From the NCBI GenBank assembly GCA_022566435.1, contig JADFIX010000338.1, positions 1 through 5,483 of the forward strand: a stretch of 5,483 nucleotides of DNA. The letters run 5' to 3'. How positions within the stretch are numbered: position 1 is the stretch's first letter; each line of letters starts with the position of its first letter. Source of the DNA: Planctomycetota bacterium (GTDB lineage: Bacteria > Planctomycetota > Phycisphaerae > UBA1845). Below the pieces are notes generated by a model. The model did no database searches, was not told the origin of the DNA, and was given only the letters and a program-made list of their open reading frames with translations. The position numbers and the translations under genes were made by a program. Shown in pieces: positions 1 to 5,483 of this stretch.

Positions 1-803
1 CCGGCGGTGCCGAACGACGTATTCTCGAAGTCCGGGCCGTTCACGTAGTAGGCGGCGTAGTTGAGTTTCGTTTTTCCGATTGGGAACCCACCGCGAACCT
101 GGACGCCAAGCCCGGTCGGTCCTATAAGTCCGCGCTCATATATGAGCGGGATGGTGGCCGACTTGTTGATCCACGACGGATGCCAACGCTCCCAAAAAGT
201 GTTGAATGGTGTTAAAAACTTGCCGCCGGTGATCGTCATGTAATCATTGAGCAAGTAGCTGACTTGTGCGTAATCCAGTTCCACGAAGGTGTCGTCTGCG
301 GTCAAACCGAAAGCAATTTCCGCCTCGAGGAGCAACCGATCAGTTGGCTTCCATAAAAGGGTCGGCGCAATCCCCACACCAAATGTGGAATTAACGTCGT
401 TCCGATCTTGAAATGTGACGACGCCTGCGCCGCCCAGCACGAAACTCGTCTTGCCGGGCAGCAGGAAATCCGTTGTGTCACGTAATTCTTCGCGCATTTC
501 TTCGAGGATTGACTCTCTCTCTTCGACCGCAAAAGCCCTTAGCTCCTCACGCCAATCTTCTCGGGACGCACTACCCGCGACGGCTTTCAACTCAGCCACG
601 TCCGCACGGAGCTGTTCATTCTCCTGTCTTAGCGTACCGTAGTCCGCTTGAAATTTACGGTAATCCTCGAGAAACTTCTTGAACTCCTTTCGGGTAAGGG
701 GCTTGTCGTCGGAAGACTCCTGCTGTGCGGCTGCGAGAGGAGCCAAGGCGACTGTACACAACACCGCAAACGTCACCGCTCTGGATTTGTGAATGTTGGT
801 CAT
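1..803 (-). CDS. Porin-like outer-membrane protein with N-terminal coiled coil (3' end beyond window)
   Basis: The minus-strand frame is open from an ATG at 803-801 to the window edge: 267 codons and no stop, so the C-terminus is missing. Residues 1-26 form a Sec signal peptide (basic MTNIHKSR, hydrophobic core, then LAPLAAA before QQ). Residues ~37-110 are highly charged and heptad-like (LRQENEQLRADVAELK; later EERESILEEMREELRD), a probable coiled-coil stalk. From ~118 the sequence alternates polar and hydrophobic residues with aromatics and glycines (TSFVLGGAGVVTF, TLLWKPTDRLLLEAEIAFG, GKFLTPFNTFWERWHPSW, LNYAAYYVNGP), typical of an outer-membrane beta-barrel resembling phosphate-selective-porin-like families. 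The barrel call rests on pattern, not alignment, and the substrate is unknown. It is the third gene of the minus-strand operon, 58 bases after the cupredoxin-like gene. The ribosome-binding site is weak, so translational coupling is possible. An in-frame TTG eight codons upstream is a less likely start. Confidence 0.8.
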   Translation of the reverse strand, partial: MTNIHKSRAVTFAVLCTVALAPLAAAQQESSDDKPLTRKEFKKFLEDYRKFQADYGTLRQENEQLRADVAELKAVAGSASREDWREELRAFAVEERESILEEMREELRDTTDFLLPGKTSFVLGGAGVVTFQDRNDVNSTFGVGIAPTLLWKPTDRLLLEAEIAFGLTADDTFVELDYAQVSYLLNDYMTITGGKFLTPFNTFWERWHPSWINKSATIPLIYERGLIGPTGLGVQVRGGFPIGKTKLNYAAYYVNGPDFENTSFGTA

Positions 804-861
804 CCGATTATCCGAATCGAGGGCCAATTGGTTGTCGGTGGGCCATGGGTGCGCCCCGGCC

Positions 862-1602
862 CTACTTCTGCTTCATGACGAACTCGACGATCGATTCGCC
901 TCCCGGTGTCACTGTGACTTCAGCTTGTTTCTTTCCGAGATTTTCATGCCAGATTTCAACTACGTAGCTTCCAGCGGGAACGTTGTCGAAACGGAATGCT
1001 CCATCCTTGCCGGTGACGGCGTAATAAGGATGCTTGGCCACAACGATCCAGCCGGACATCCATTTATGCACATCACAGCCAACACGAATGCGCTCTGTGT
1101 AGTCGAAGGTCACATCCAGTTCCTTGACCCTTCCAGGCATGGAGCGATTGAACGGCTCGTTCTTTTTCGCATGAAGATGCACGTTATGCAGGACACCGTC
1201 GCTGTTAAGAATACGTAGTGGCTGATCCTTCGGAACAACAACGATGTGCGGACGGAACCGACAGCCTTTCTGATCCAATGTTATGGGGTTGTCCGGATCG
1301 ATGTCGAAAGGTTTTCCCCGATCGATCTTCTTGATGTAGGCGACAACCCAACGGACCTTTGCATCCTTTGAAACGACAAGGTCGTCGTTGGGAATCGGCT
1401 TGGTGTGGCATGGCTTGTCGGGGTGGGTCACCTCCAAACGATGCCTTTTGGGAATCTTGCCGTCCCACTTCACCACGCCGACGATCCTGCCACCGTCCTT
1501 GACGTCGATGGCCTCGTACTTCGCGGCAGCCGCCGGATGAGCACTCAGACACAACACCACTGCGGCCGAAACCAACCATAAAGCACACGTTGTTTTTTTC
1601 AC
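862..1602 (-). CDS. Periplasmic cupredoxin-like protein with carboxypeptidase-regulatory-like domain
   Basis: 246-residue exported protein. The GTG at 1602-1600 is chosen because AGGAG lies 7 bases upstream and it begins a clean signal peptide (VKKTTCALW, hydrophobic core, AHPAAAA, cleavage near residue 27). The frame also runs open to 1692, but that extension overlaps the cytochrome gene and buries the signal peptide. Residues ~115-190 look like a cupredoxin core: HNVH at 139-142, then CDVHKWM at 176-182. H139 (or H142), C176, H179 and M182 would be type-1 copper ligands, and the C-X2-H-X2-M spacing matches amicyanin. Residues ~190-246 (AVTGKDGAFRFDNVPAGSY, then VVEIWHENLG) resemble the carboxypeptidase-regulatory / SpaA-like beta-sandwich. 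C65 and C114 could form a disulfide. Relatives are often labelled 'methylamine utilization protein', but no methylamine dehydrogenase gene is visible here. Its probable role is electron transfer or copper binding in the periplasm beside the di-haem cytochrome. Copper binding is inferred. Confidence 0.85.
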   Translation of the reverse strand: MKKTTCALWLVSAAVVLCLSAHPAAAAKYEAIDVKDGGRIVGVVKWDGKIPKRHRLEVTHPDKPCHTKPIPNDDLVVSKDAKVRWVVAYIKKIDRGKPFDIDPDNPITLDQKGCRFRPHIVVVPKDQPLRILNSDGVLHNVHLHAKKNEPFNRSMPGRVKELDVTFDYTERIRVGCDVHKWMSGWIVVAKHPYYAVTGKDGAFRFDNVPAGSYVVEIWHENLGKKQAEVTVTPGGESIVEFVMKQK

Positions 1603-1609
1603 AAGTTGA

Positions 1610-1614
1610 CTCCT
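1610..1614 (-). promoter_or_regulatory. Ribosome-binding site of the cupredoxin-like gene
   Basis: AGGAG on the minus strand, 7 bases before the GTG at 1602. It decides the start: it excludes the longer open frame reaching back to 1692 and places the signal peptide at the N-terminus. Confidence 0.75.
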
Positions 1615-1646
1615 GTTATTCGCCCATCGTCTTCGTGATGGCTGCA

Positions 1647-2489
1647 TCACTTTCGTCCCGCCAGATAGCGGACGTAATAAACGAGCTGCCACACTTCTTC
1701 ATCAGTGAGCGCAACAGCCGCGGACATCGGCGTACCGGGAACGCCGCATCGAATTCGTTTGTAGATTTCCTCCACGTTCGCCCCGCCGCGAAACTCGCCG
1801 GATGTCAGATCCCTGACGCTAATGGGTTTACCCTGCTCGTCGAGCGGCTTATCCAGGTTATCGCCACGCCCTGTCGGTCCATGGCATGACGCGCAGTTCG
1901 CCGCATACAGTTCCCGACCTGTGTCAAGGTCGCGTTGAAATCCACGGTCCGGTCGCACAACGTGGATTGGGTCGCGCGGTCTTACTCGGATGTGCGAGAT
2001 CTCCTCGAGCTCGTCCGGTGACGTATCTTCGTCGCCTGCAAACTCCTCACGAAGGACGTCGAGCCAGCCGAGCCGTTGGATTTCTTTGACGTACAGGGCC
2101 AGCGTGCGAAGCTCCGCGTCCGTGAGTTGGGGGTTGGCAGGCATCTCGCCAAAGCGCCGGCCGTACCGGATGGATTGAATCAGGTCTTCTTCGGTCGGCA
2201 CACCGTTGAGGGTCGAGACATAGCGAAACCGCTCGTGCCGGAAGTCACGCGGTGCAACGCTTAGGGCGATCGCCGCAGGCCCTCTGCCGCCTCCGGTAGC
2301 ACCATGGCACGCCGCGCAGTGCGCCGTAAATAGCGAGTGCCCTTCCAGAGAGGCGATTGCTTCCGTGGTGGCTATGGAGGCCGTGGAAACCGGTGCCCGG
2401 CACGCCGTTTGGCTGAGCGTCACGCTGAACGCCAAGCCGATGGCCCCTACTACCATAGCTCCGCCATATGTTGCCCTCATCGCAATCAT
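1647..2489 (-). CDS. Di-haem c-type cytochrome, exported
   Basis: 280 residues from the ATG at 2489. A second in-frame ATG at 2480 (residue 4) is as plausible because GGCGAG lies just upstream of it. A hydrophobic signal segment spans ~9-27 and ends SQTAC. C30 could be lipidated, but Q at -3 is a poor lipobox, so ordinary Sec cleavage is also possible. Two class-I cytochrome c domains follow. The first has CAACH (58-62) with a likely distal ligand M116 in FGEMPAN. The second has CASCH (199-203) with M255 in GTPMSAA. Each ends in the usual helix (LTDAELRTLALYVKEI; LTDEEVWQLVYYVRYL). The linker ~141-190 is acidic. Haem attachment requires periplasmic maturation, so the protein acts outside the cytoplasm as an electron carrier or as part of a redox complex. 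It is the first gene of the minus-strand operon, 44 bases before the cupredoxin-like gene. Partner and redox direction are unknown. Confidence 0.9.
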   Translation of the reverse strand: MIAMRATYGGAMVVGAIGLAFSVTLSQTACRAPVSTASIATTEAIASLEGHSLFTAHCAACHGATGGGRGPAAIALSVAPRDFRHERFRYVSTLNGVPTEEDLIQSIRYGRRFGEMPANPQLTDAELRTLALYVKEIQRLGWLDVLREEFAGDEDTSPDELEEISHIRVRPRDPIHVVRPDRGFQRDLDTGRELYAANCASCHGPTGRGDNLDKPLDEQGKPISVRDLTSGEFRGGANVEEIYKRIRCGVPGTPMSAAVALTDEEVWQLVYYVRYLAGRK

Positions 2490-2572
2490 CTCGCCAGGTA
2501 GTCGCCCCGCATCCCTGCCACGCCTTTCGCCAGTTCACCTCGACAGGCAGTGCGAATACCGTGGAATGATCA

Positions 2573-2588
2573 TGCACACACCGTGCCA
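2573..2588 (-). promoter_or_regulatory. Sigma-54 (-24/-12) promoter of the cytochrome operon
   Basis: Read on the minus strand the element is TGGCACGGTGTGTGCA. Against the RpoN consensus TGGCACG-N4-TTGCW it has a perfect -24 half and one mismatch in the -12 half (GTGC for TTGC), with the diagnostic GG-N10-GC spacing exact. Transcription would start near 2562, leaving an untranslated leader of about 73 bases before the cytochrome ATG at 2489. The neighbouring regulator carries a GAFTGA motif, so an activator able to use this promoter class is encoded next door. The assignment rests on motif and context only. Confidence 0.7.
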
Positions 2589-2613
2589 GTGAGCGGTTTG
2601 CGCGACCCTTGTT

Positions 2614-2642
2614 TTGACGTAAACCTGGGTACCAGCTAGGCT
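2614..2642 (+). promoter_or_regulatory. Possible sigma-70-type promoter for the kinase-regulator operon
   Basis: TTGACG (2614-2619) matches five of six bases of the -35 consensus. After 17 bases comes TAGGCT (2637-2642), a weak -10 with three of six matches. It would start transcription near 2649 and give a leader of about 195 bases containing both copies of the direct repeat. The -10 is poor and no other plus-strand candidate is clearly better. Confidence 0.3.
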
Positions 2643-2666
2643 TACGGGCAAGATGCGGTCTGGCTG

Positions 2667-2707
2667 CCGTTTCGCAGAAATGATAATCATGCGGCCCGTT
2701 TCGCAGA
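2667..2707. repeat. Paired 12-bp direct repeat; candidate enhancer-binding site
   Basis: CCGTTTCGCAGA occurs exactly at 2667-2678 and again at 2696-2707, 29 bases start to start (just under three helical turns). ATGCGG precedes both copies (2653-2658 and 2689-2694), so the repeated unit is longer with an internal gap. The pair lies about 105-145 bases upstream of the start predicted for the minus-strand sigma-54 promoter. That is the usual distance for binding sites of NtrC-class activators. Binding by the adjacent regulator is inferred. Confidence 0.6.
2680..2690. promoter_or_regulatory. Perfect odd palindrome ATGATAATCAT, possible operator
   Basis: ATGAT-A-ATCAT is symmetric over 11 bases and lies between the two direct repeat copies. 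With the preceding A it matches 12 consecutive bases of the classical 19-bp Fur-box consensus (AATGATAATCAT), but the outer bases do not match. It could be a Fur-family half-site array or a site for another dimeric regulator. Confidence 0.35.
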
Positions 2708-2831
2708 CTTGCGACGGTCTTTGGTTGGATTCAAGGGGCCGGGTTACCATGTAAGAGTCCGACGCGGACGCGATGCGGCCCGACGGTCGATTGCACTGCT
2801 GGACCGCAGCCGGCCATGGGCAGCAGGCGAC

Positions 2832-2835
2832 GGAG
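2832..2835 (+). promoter_or_regulatory. Ribosome-binding site deciding the kinase start
   Basis: GGAG followed by 8 bases and an in-frame TTG at 2844. It is the best Shine-Dalgarno-start pair before the first membrane segment. No in-frame ATG exists between 2709 and that segment. Confidence 0.5.
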
Positions 2836-2843
2836 TAGTCCTT

Positions 2844-4460
2844 TTGCCAGCGACGCGAAAACATGTCCTGAACATTCGGCATCTCGTCGGCGGTACACTC
2901 GTGCTCGTATGCCTTGGCATCAACGTGCTTGCGCTGATTTATGTCACAAGGGAACACAAACTGATTGAGGAGATCATCTCGGCTACGACGTCCGAGCACG
3001 GCGCGGCATGGGCGCAGATTTGTAAAGCCGAGATGCGAGCAGGTGACACCGCGGGGCTACAGAGCGTGATTGATGCGATTGGACATAGCAGCGGCGTTCG
3101 CCTTGCGATGGTGGTGAGTGAGGCTGGGCGGATCGTTGCAGCAACCGCTCGGCAACGAATTGGCCAGGAGCATCGCTTCGATCATGACGAGGTGGCGGGC
3201 GATGAGCTCCCGGATAAGCACCACGCAAAAGAGCTCCATCCGGAGCCTACTGGCTTCTTTCACGAGGAGGGACACACTTTTGAGTTCGTCTTTCCCATTC
3301 GACAGGCGGAAGAACATCTCGGTACGCTAGTGGTCCATGTCAACACGGCGTGGGGGAACCAACAGGCCAAAGCCCTGGCGCTAAAAGGTTTGGCGCTGGT
3401 TTTTACTCTGACCGCATTGGTCGGGCTTGCCGCCTTTGCCCTCGATTGGCGGCTACGTAAGGCCGTCAAATCGCTCATCGCCGCTACGCAGGCCATCGCA
3501 AGGGGTGAACGAGCACCTAAAGTGCGCGTGGGGACCGGAGACGATCTGGACATCCTCGGAGATAGCGTCAAGCAAATGGCGGAGGCGCTTCAGGATACCG
3601 AGGAGAGGGTAACGCACTGGCATCGAGAACTCGAATCGACGATCGCCAATCGAACCGCCCAACTCGAGGAGTCGCAACAACTCCTAGCCGAACGGGAGAA
3701 GATGGCTGCCCTCGGGCTGATGGCCGCAGGCATCGTCCACGAAATCGGAAATCCTCTGACGGCGATGTCGGCGATCGTCCAGCGAATAGAGCGCAAAGCG
3801 GACGCGAGGTTCAGCGAGCAATGTCGGACATTGGGTCAGCAGATCGAGCGTATCTCCAAGATCGTGAACGATATGCGCCAGGTCGCAAGGCCCTTGTCAG
3901 CCAACGGTTCCTCCACGAACGTCAACGAAACGCTTCGCGTTGCCATCAAGGTAGCCCAATATGATCCGCGGGCGAAGACGATTGAGATTGTTCCACATCT
4001 TTCCGCTGCGGTTCCCAGGATTCCGGGCGACGCCGATCGGTGGCAGCAGGTGTTCATGAATCTAATCATCAACGCGCTGGACGCCATGCCGCACGGAGGA
4101 AGACTGTTAGTCTCCAGTTCGATTGGCGATGGCCACGTGGCAATCACTTTTCGTGATTCCGGCAGCGGTATGAGCGCGGAACAGATTAGGCAACTGTATC
4201 ATCCTTTCTACTCCACAAAGGCGTCCGACGGTATGGGCCTAGGCCTGTCCGTCTGTCATAGCATCGTTCGAAGTTACGGCGGTGAAATCGTAGTCGAAAG
4301 CGAAGTGGGGCAAGGAACCGAATTCCAAATCACGATTTCTCCTTACAGAGGACTATCGCGTACCGAGCAGTCGAGCGCAACGCAAGCCGATAACGACCGA
4401 AACGCCACCGCGGCAGGTGCTCGCGACGAAAGTCGGACCGAGGGGGAGGTGAAAACCTAA
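2844..4460 (+). CDS. Membrane sensor histidine kinase (NtrB/ZraS-like architecture)
   Basis: 538 residues from TTG at 2844, preferred for its GGAG; the frame is open to another TTG at 2709 (583 residues). A first membrane helix (~13-34) is followed by a ~140-residue periplasmic sensor (35-175) and a second helix (~179-201). Next come a HAMP domain (~202-255), a coiled-coil linker (~255-290) and a HisKA H-box with H299 in GIVHEIGNPLTAM. The HATPase_c domain has the N-box NLIINALDAMP (406-416), G1 DSGSGM (438-443), FYSTK (455-459) and G2 GMGLGLS (463-469). The sensor has a Cache/PDC-like look (AMVVSEAGRIVAAT, then FVFPIRQAEEHLGTLVVHV). A histidine cluster lies between these strands: H110, H114, H126, H127, H132, H140 and H144. 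It should autophosphorylate H299 and pass phosphate to D53 of the regulator encoded 3 bases downstream. The signal is unknown; metal binding is a guess from the histidines. The tail after ~503 is low-complexity and polar. Confidence 0.92.
   Translation: MPATRKHVLNIRHLVGGTLVLVCLGINVLALIYVTREHKLIEEIISATTSEHGAAWAQICKAEMRAGDTAGLQSVIDAIGHSSGVRLAMVVSEAGRIVAATARQRIGQEHRFDHDEVAGDELPDKHHAKELHPEPTGFFHEEGHTFEFVFPIRQAEEHLGTLVVHVNTAWGNQQAKALALKGLALVFTLTALVGLAAFALDWRLRKAVKSLIAATQAIARGERAPKVRVGTGDDLDILGDSVKQMAEALQDTEERVTHWHRELESTIANRTAQLEESQQLLAEREKMAALGLMAAGIVHEIGNPLTAMSAIVQRIERKADARFSEQCRTLGQQIERISKIVNDMRQVARPLSANGSSTNVNETLRVAIKVAQYDPRAKTIEIVPHLSAAVPRIPGDADRWQQVFMNLIINALDAMPHGGRLLVSSSIGDGHVAITFRDSGSGMSAEQIRQLYHPFYSTKASDGMGLGLSVCHSIVRSYGGEIVVESEVGQGTEFQITISPYRGLSRTEQSSATQADNDRNATAAGARDESRTEGEVKT
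4445..4451 (+). promoter_or_regulatory. Ribosome-binding site of the response regulator gene
   Basis: GGAGGTG lies inside the last codons of the kinase gene, 12 bases before the ATG at 4464. The spacing is longer than usual, but the core is strong. With only 3 bases between stop and start, translation of the two genes is probably coupled. Confidence 0.55.
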
Positions 4461-4463
4461 CCC

Positions 4464-5483
4464 ATGTCACGCGATGTCTTGATCATCGAGGACGAGCGGG
4501 CCATTCGAGAGGAACTTGCCGATTTCCTCCGCGAAGAGGGGTTCTCGTGCGTCTTGGCAGCGACGGGACAAGAAGGAATCGAACGAGTCGATGGTCGTGA
4601 CTTTGAAGCGATCCTGCTGGACATCCGTCTGCCAGACATGACAGGGATCGAAGTACTTGAGCGCCTGCGACATCTCACGCCCGAGTCACACGTTCTCATC
4701 ATGACCGCCCATCCATCAGTCGACACGGTCGTGTCCGCGCTAAGGCTAGGCGCCGTCGACTACGTGGTAAAGCCGCTCATTCTCGAAGAACTACTCCAGA
4801 AGATCCGGCGATTGATCGAATTCCGTGCTCAGCAAATGGAAATCCAATGGTACCGACATCAGCTACAGGCCGAGTACGATTTCGCCAACATCGTCGGCCA
4901 GTCGGCGCGCATGAAGGAAGTCTATCGTCTGGTCGAGCGCGTGGCGGCAACCAACTCGCCGGTTCTCATCACGGGCGAGAGCGGAACGGGGAAGGAGCTG
5001 ATCGCCGGCGCGATCCATCACAACGGACCGCGAAAGGACGGGCGCTTCGTTCCGCTGAACTGTGCTGCGATTCCGGCAGCGTTGCTCGAATCCCAGATGT
5101 TCGGTCACGTCAAGGGTGCGTTCACTGGCGCAGATAGCCGTGCTGAAGGCGTTTTCGTGGCCGCAGACGGCGGGACTCTCTTGCTTGACGAAATCGGCGA
5201 TCTACCGCTCGAACTCCAGCCCAAGCTGCTTCGGGCGGTCGAGCAGCAGAGCTTTCTTCCGGTCGGGGCGACGGAACCGGTACGTGTGGACACACGAATC
5301 ATTACGTCGACGAATACGGACCTCCAGCGGGCCGTAAAGAATGGCCGCTTTCGCGCTGACTTGTATTACCGGCTCGCCATTGTGACCATTGAGATCCCAC
5401 CGTTGCGCGACCGAGTTGAGGATGTCCCGGCACTCATTGAACGATTCATCGCAAAACTCAACACGAAGTTGCGAAAGAACTTC
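4464..5483 (+). CDS. NtrC-family sigma-54-dependent response regulator (3' end beyond window)
   Basis: 340 codons from ATG 4464 to the window edge; the frame is open and the C-terminus is missing. The receiver domain (1-~118) has the acidic pair E9/D10, phosphoacceptor D53 (LLDIRLPD), T81 and K103. A linker helix (~118-140) leads to the AAA+ sigma-54 interaction domain from ~142 (IVGQS). It has Walker A GESGTGKE (171-178), the sigma-54 contact loop GAFTGA (218-223), Walker B GGTLLLDEIGD (236-246), the sensor-I region TRIITSTNTDL (277-287) and the arginine-finger segment FRADLYYRL (296-304). PPLRDRVEDVP (312-322) is also typical. All motifs are intact, so it should be an active enhancer-binding ATPase. 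Family members are about 440-480 residues and end in a Fis-type helix-turn-helix, expected just past the window. It pairs with the upstream kinase, and its likely target is the sigma-54 promoter of the divergent cytochrome operon. Confidence 0.95.
   Translation, partial: MSRDVLIIEDERAIREELADFLREEGFSCVLAATGQEGIERVDGRDFEAILLDIRLPDMTGIEVLERLRHLTPESHVLIMTAHPSVDTVVSALRLGAVDYVVKPLILEELLQKIRRLIEFRAQQMEIQWYRHQLQAEYDFANIVGQSARMKEVYRLVERVAATNSPVLITGESGTGKELIAGAIHHNGPRKDGRFVPLNCAAIPAALLESQMFGHVKGAFTGADSRAEGVFVAADGGTLLLDEIGDLPLELQPKLLRAVEQQSFLPVGATEPVRVDTRIITSTNTDLQRAVKNGRFRADLYYRLAIVTIEIPPLRDRVEDVPALIERFIAKLNTKLRKNF

Larger units (their letters stand above)
2490..2843. other. Divergent regulatory region between the two operons
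   Basis: No convincing gene lies here. The kinase frame is open back to a TTG at 2709, but the 45-residue extension is arginine-rich and precedes a good ribosome-binding site, so it is probably untranslated. The region holds the minus-strand sigma-54 element, a weak sigma-70 candidate, the paired 12-bp repeat, the ATGATAATCAT palindrome and a shorter ATGATCAT at 2567-2574. A small inverted repeat GTCCG-ACG-CGGAC lies at 2757-2769. A partial copy of 2689-2719 lies at 2773-2788: both share ATGCGGCCC and GACGGTC, but the second lacks 15 internal bases. Confidence 0.6.

Noticed and set aside
1205..1588. 127-codon minus-strand frame inside the cupredoxin-like gene
   Set aside because: It is an out-of-frame shadow of the cupredoxin-like gene, rich in Arg, Gly and Ser, with no motif of its own.
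1636..1649. TGATG-CAGC-CATCA hairpin at the cytochrome stop codon
   Set aside because: Five weak base pairs and no following T-run. Too small for a terminator, and the operon probably continues through it.
2305..2322. TGGCACG on the plus strand resembling a -24 element
   Set aside because: It lies in the cytochrome gene opposite the first haem-binding motif. Ten bases after GG is AG rather than GC, so the -12 half is absent.
2661..2676. TGGCTGCCGTTTCGCA on the plus strand with GG-N10-GC spacing, a possible sigma-54 promoter for the kinase operon
   Set aside because: Only TGGC and the final GCA fit well and the CACG part is wrong. It overlaps the first direct repeat copy, which explains the sequence better. 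Kept only as a weak alternative.
2709..2843. Longer kinase start at TTG 2709 adding 45 residues
   Set aside because: The extension is arginine-rich with no homologous feel, begins inside the repeat region, and is followed by GGAG and TTG at 2844 just before the first membrane helix.
2535..2999. 154-codon open frame on the minus strand across the divergent region
   Set aside because: It covers the promoter signals and overlaps the kinase gene in antisense. The protein has no signal peptide, domain or recognisable motif, and no ribosome-binding site was seen.

Overview
The window reads as a chromosomal segment from a diderm (Gram-negative type) bacterium. The signs are an outer-membrane porin-like gene, exported haem and copper proteins with Sec-type signal peptides, and an NtrC-type sigma-54 activator. 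The DNA is moderately GC-rich by eye, and two of the five genes appear to use GTG or TTG starts. The lineage cannot be fixed from the sequence. Planctomycetes, Nitrospirae-like or other environmental groups would fit, but this is only an impression.

Layout. Two divergent transcription units face away from an intergenic region at about 2490-2843. To the left, on the minus strand, lie in transcription order: a di-haem c-type cytochrome (2489-1647), a periplasmic cupredoxin-like protein with a carboxypeptidase-regulatory-like C-terminal domain (1602-862), and the first 267 codons of a coiled-coil plus beta-barrel outer-membrane protein (803 to the window edge, no stop seen). The gaps of 44 and 58 bases, with no convincing terminator, suggest one operon. 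To the right, on the plus strand, lie a membrane sensor histidine kinase (2844-4460) and, 3 bases later, an NtrC-family response regulator (4464 to the window edge). The regulator has an intact receiver and an intact GAFTGA sigma-54 contact motif, but its DNA-binding domain is beyond the window.

The intergenic region holds the most interesting signal. On the minus strand a near-consensus -24/-12 element (TGGCACG-N4-GTGCA, exact GG-N10-GC spacing) points at the cytochrome operon. About 105-145 bases upstream of its predicted start is an exact 12-bp direct repeat (CCGTTTCGCAGA, twice, 29 bases apart). A perfect odd palindrome (ATGATAATCAT) lies between the two copies. This is where an enhancer-binding protein of the NtrC class would be expected to bind.

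Working model (inference): the kinase senses a periplasmic signal, possibly a metal or redox ligand since its sensor domain carries a cluster of seven histidines. It phosphorylates the adjacent regulator, which binds the repeats and drives the sigma-54 promoter of the cytochrome / cupredoxin-like / porin operon. The operon products would form an envelope electron-transfer or metal-handling module. I do not recognise this as a named system.
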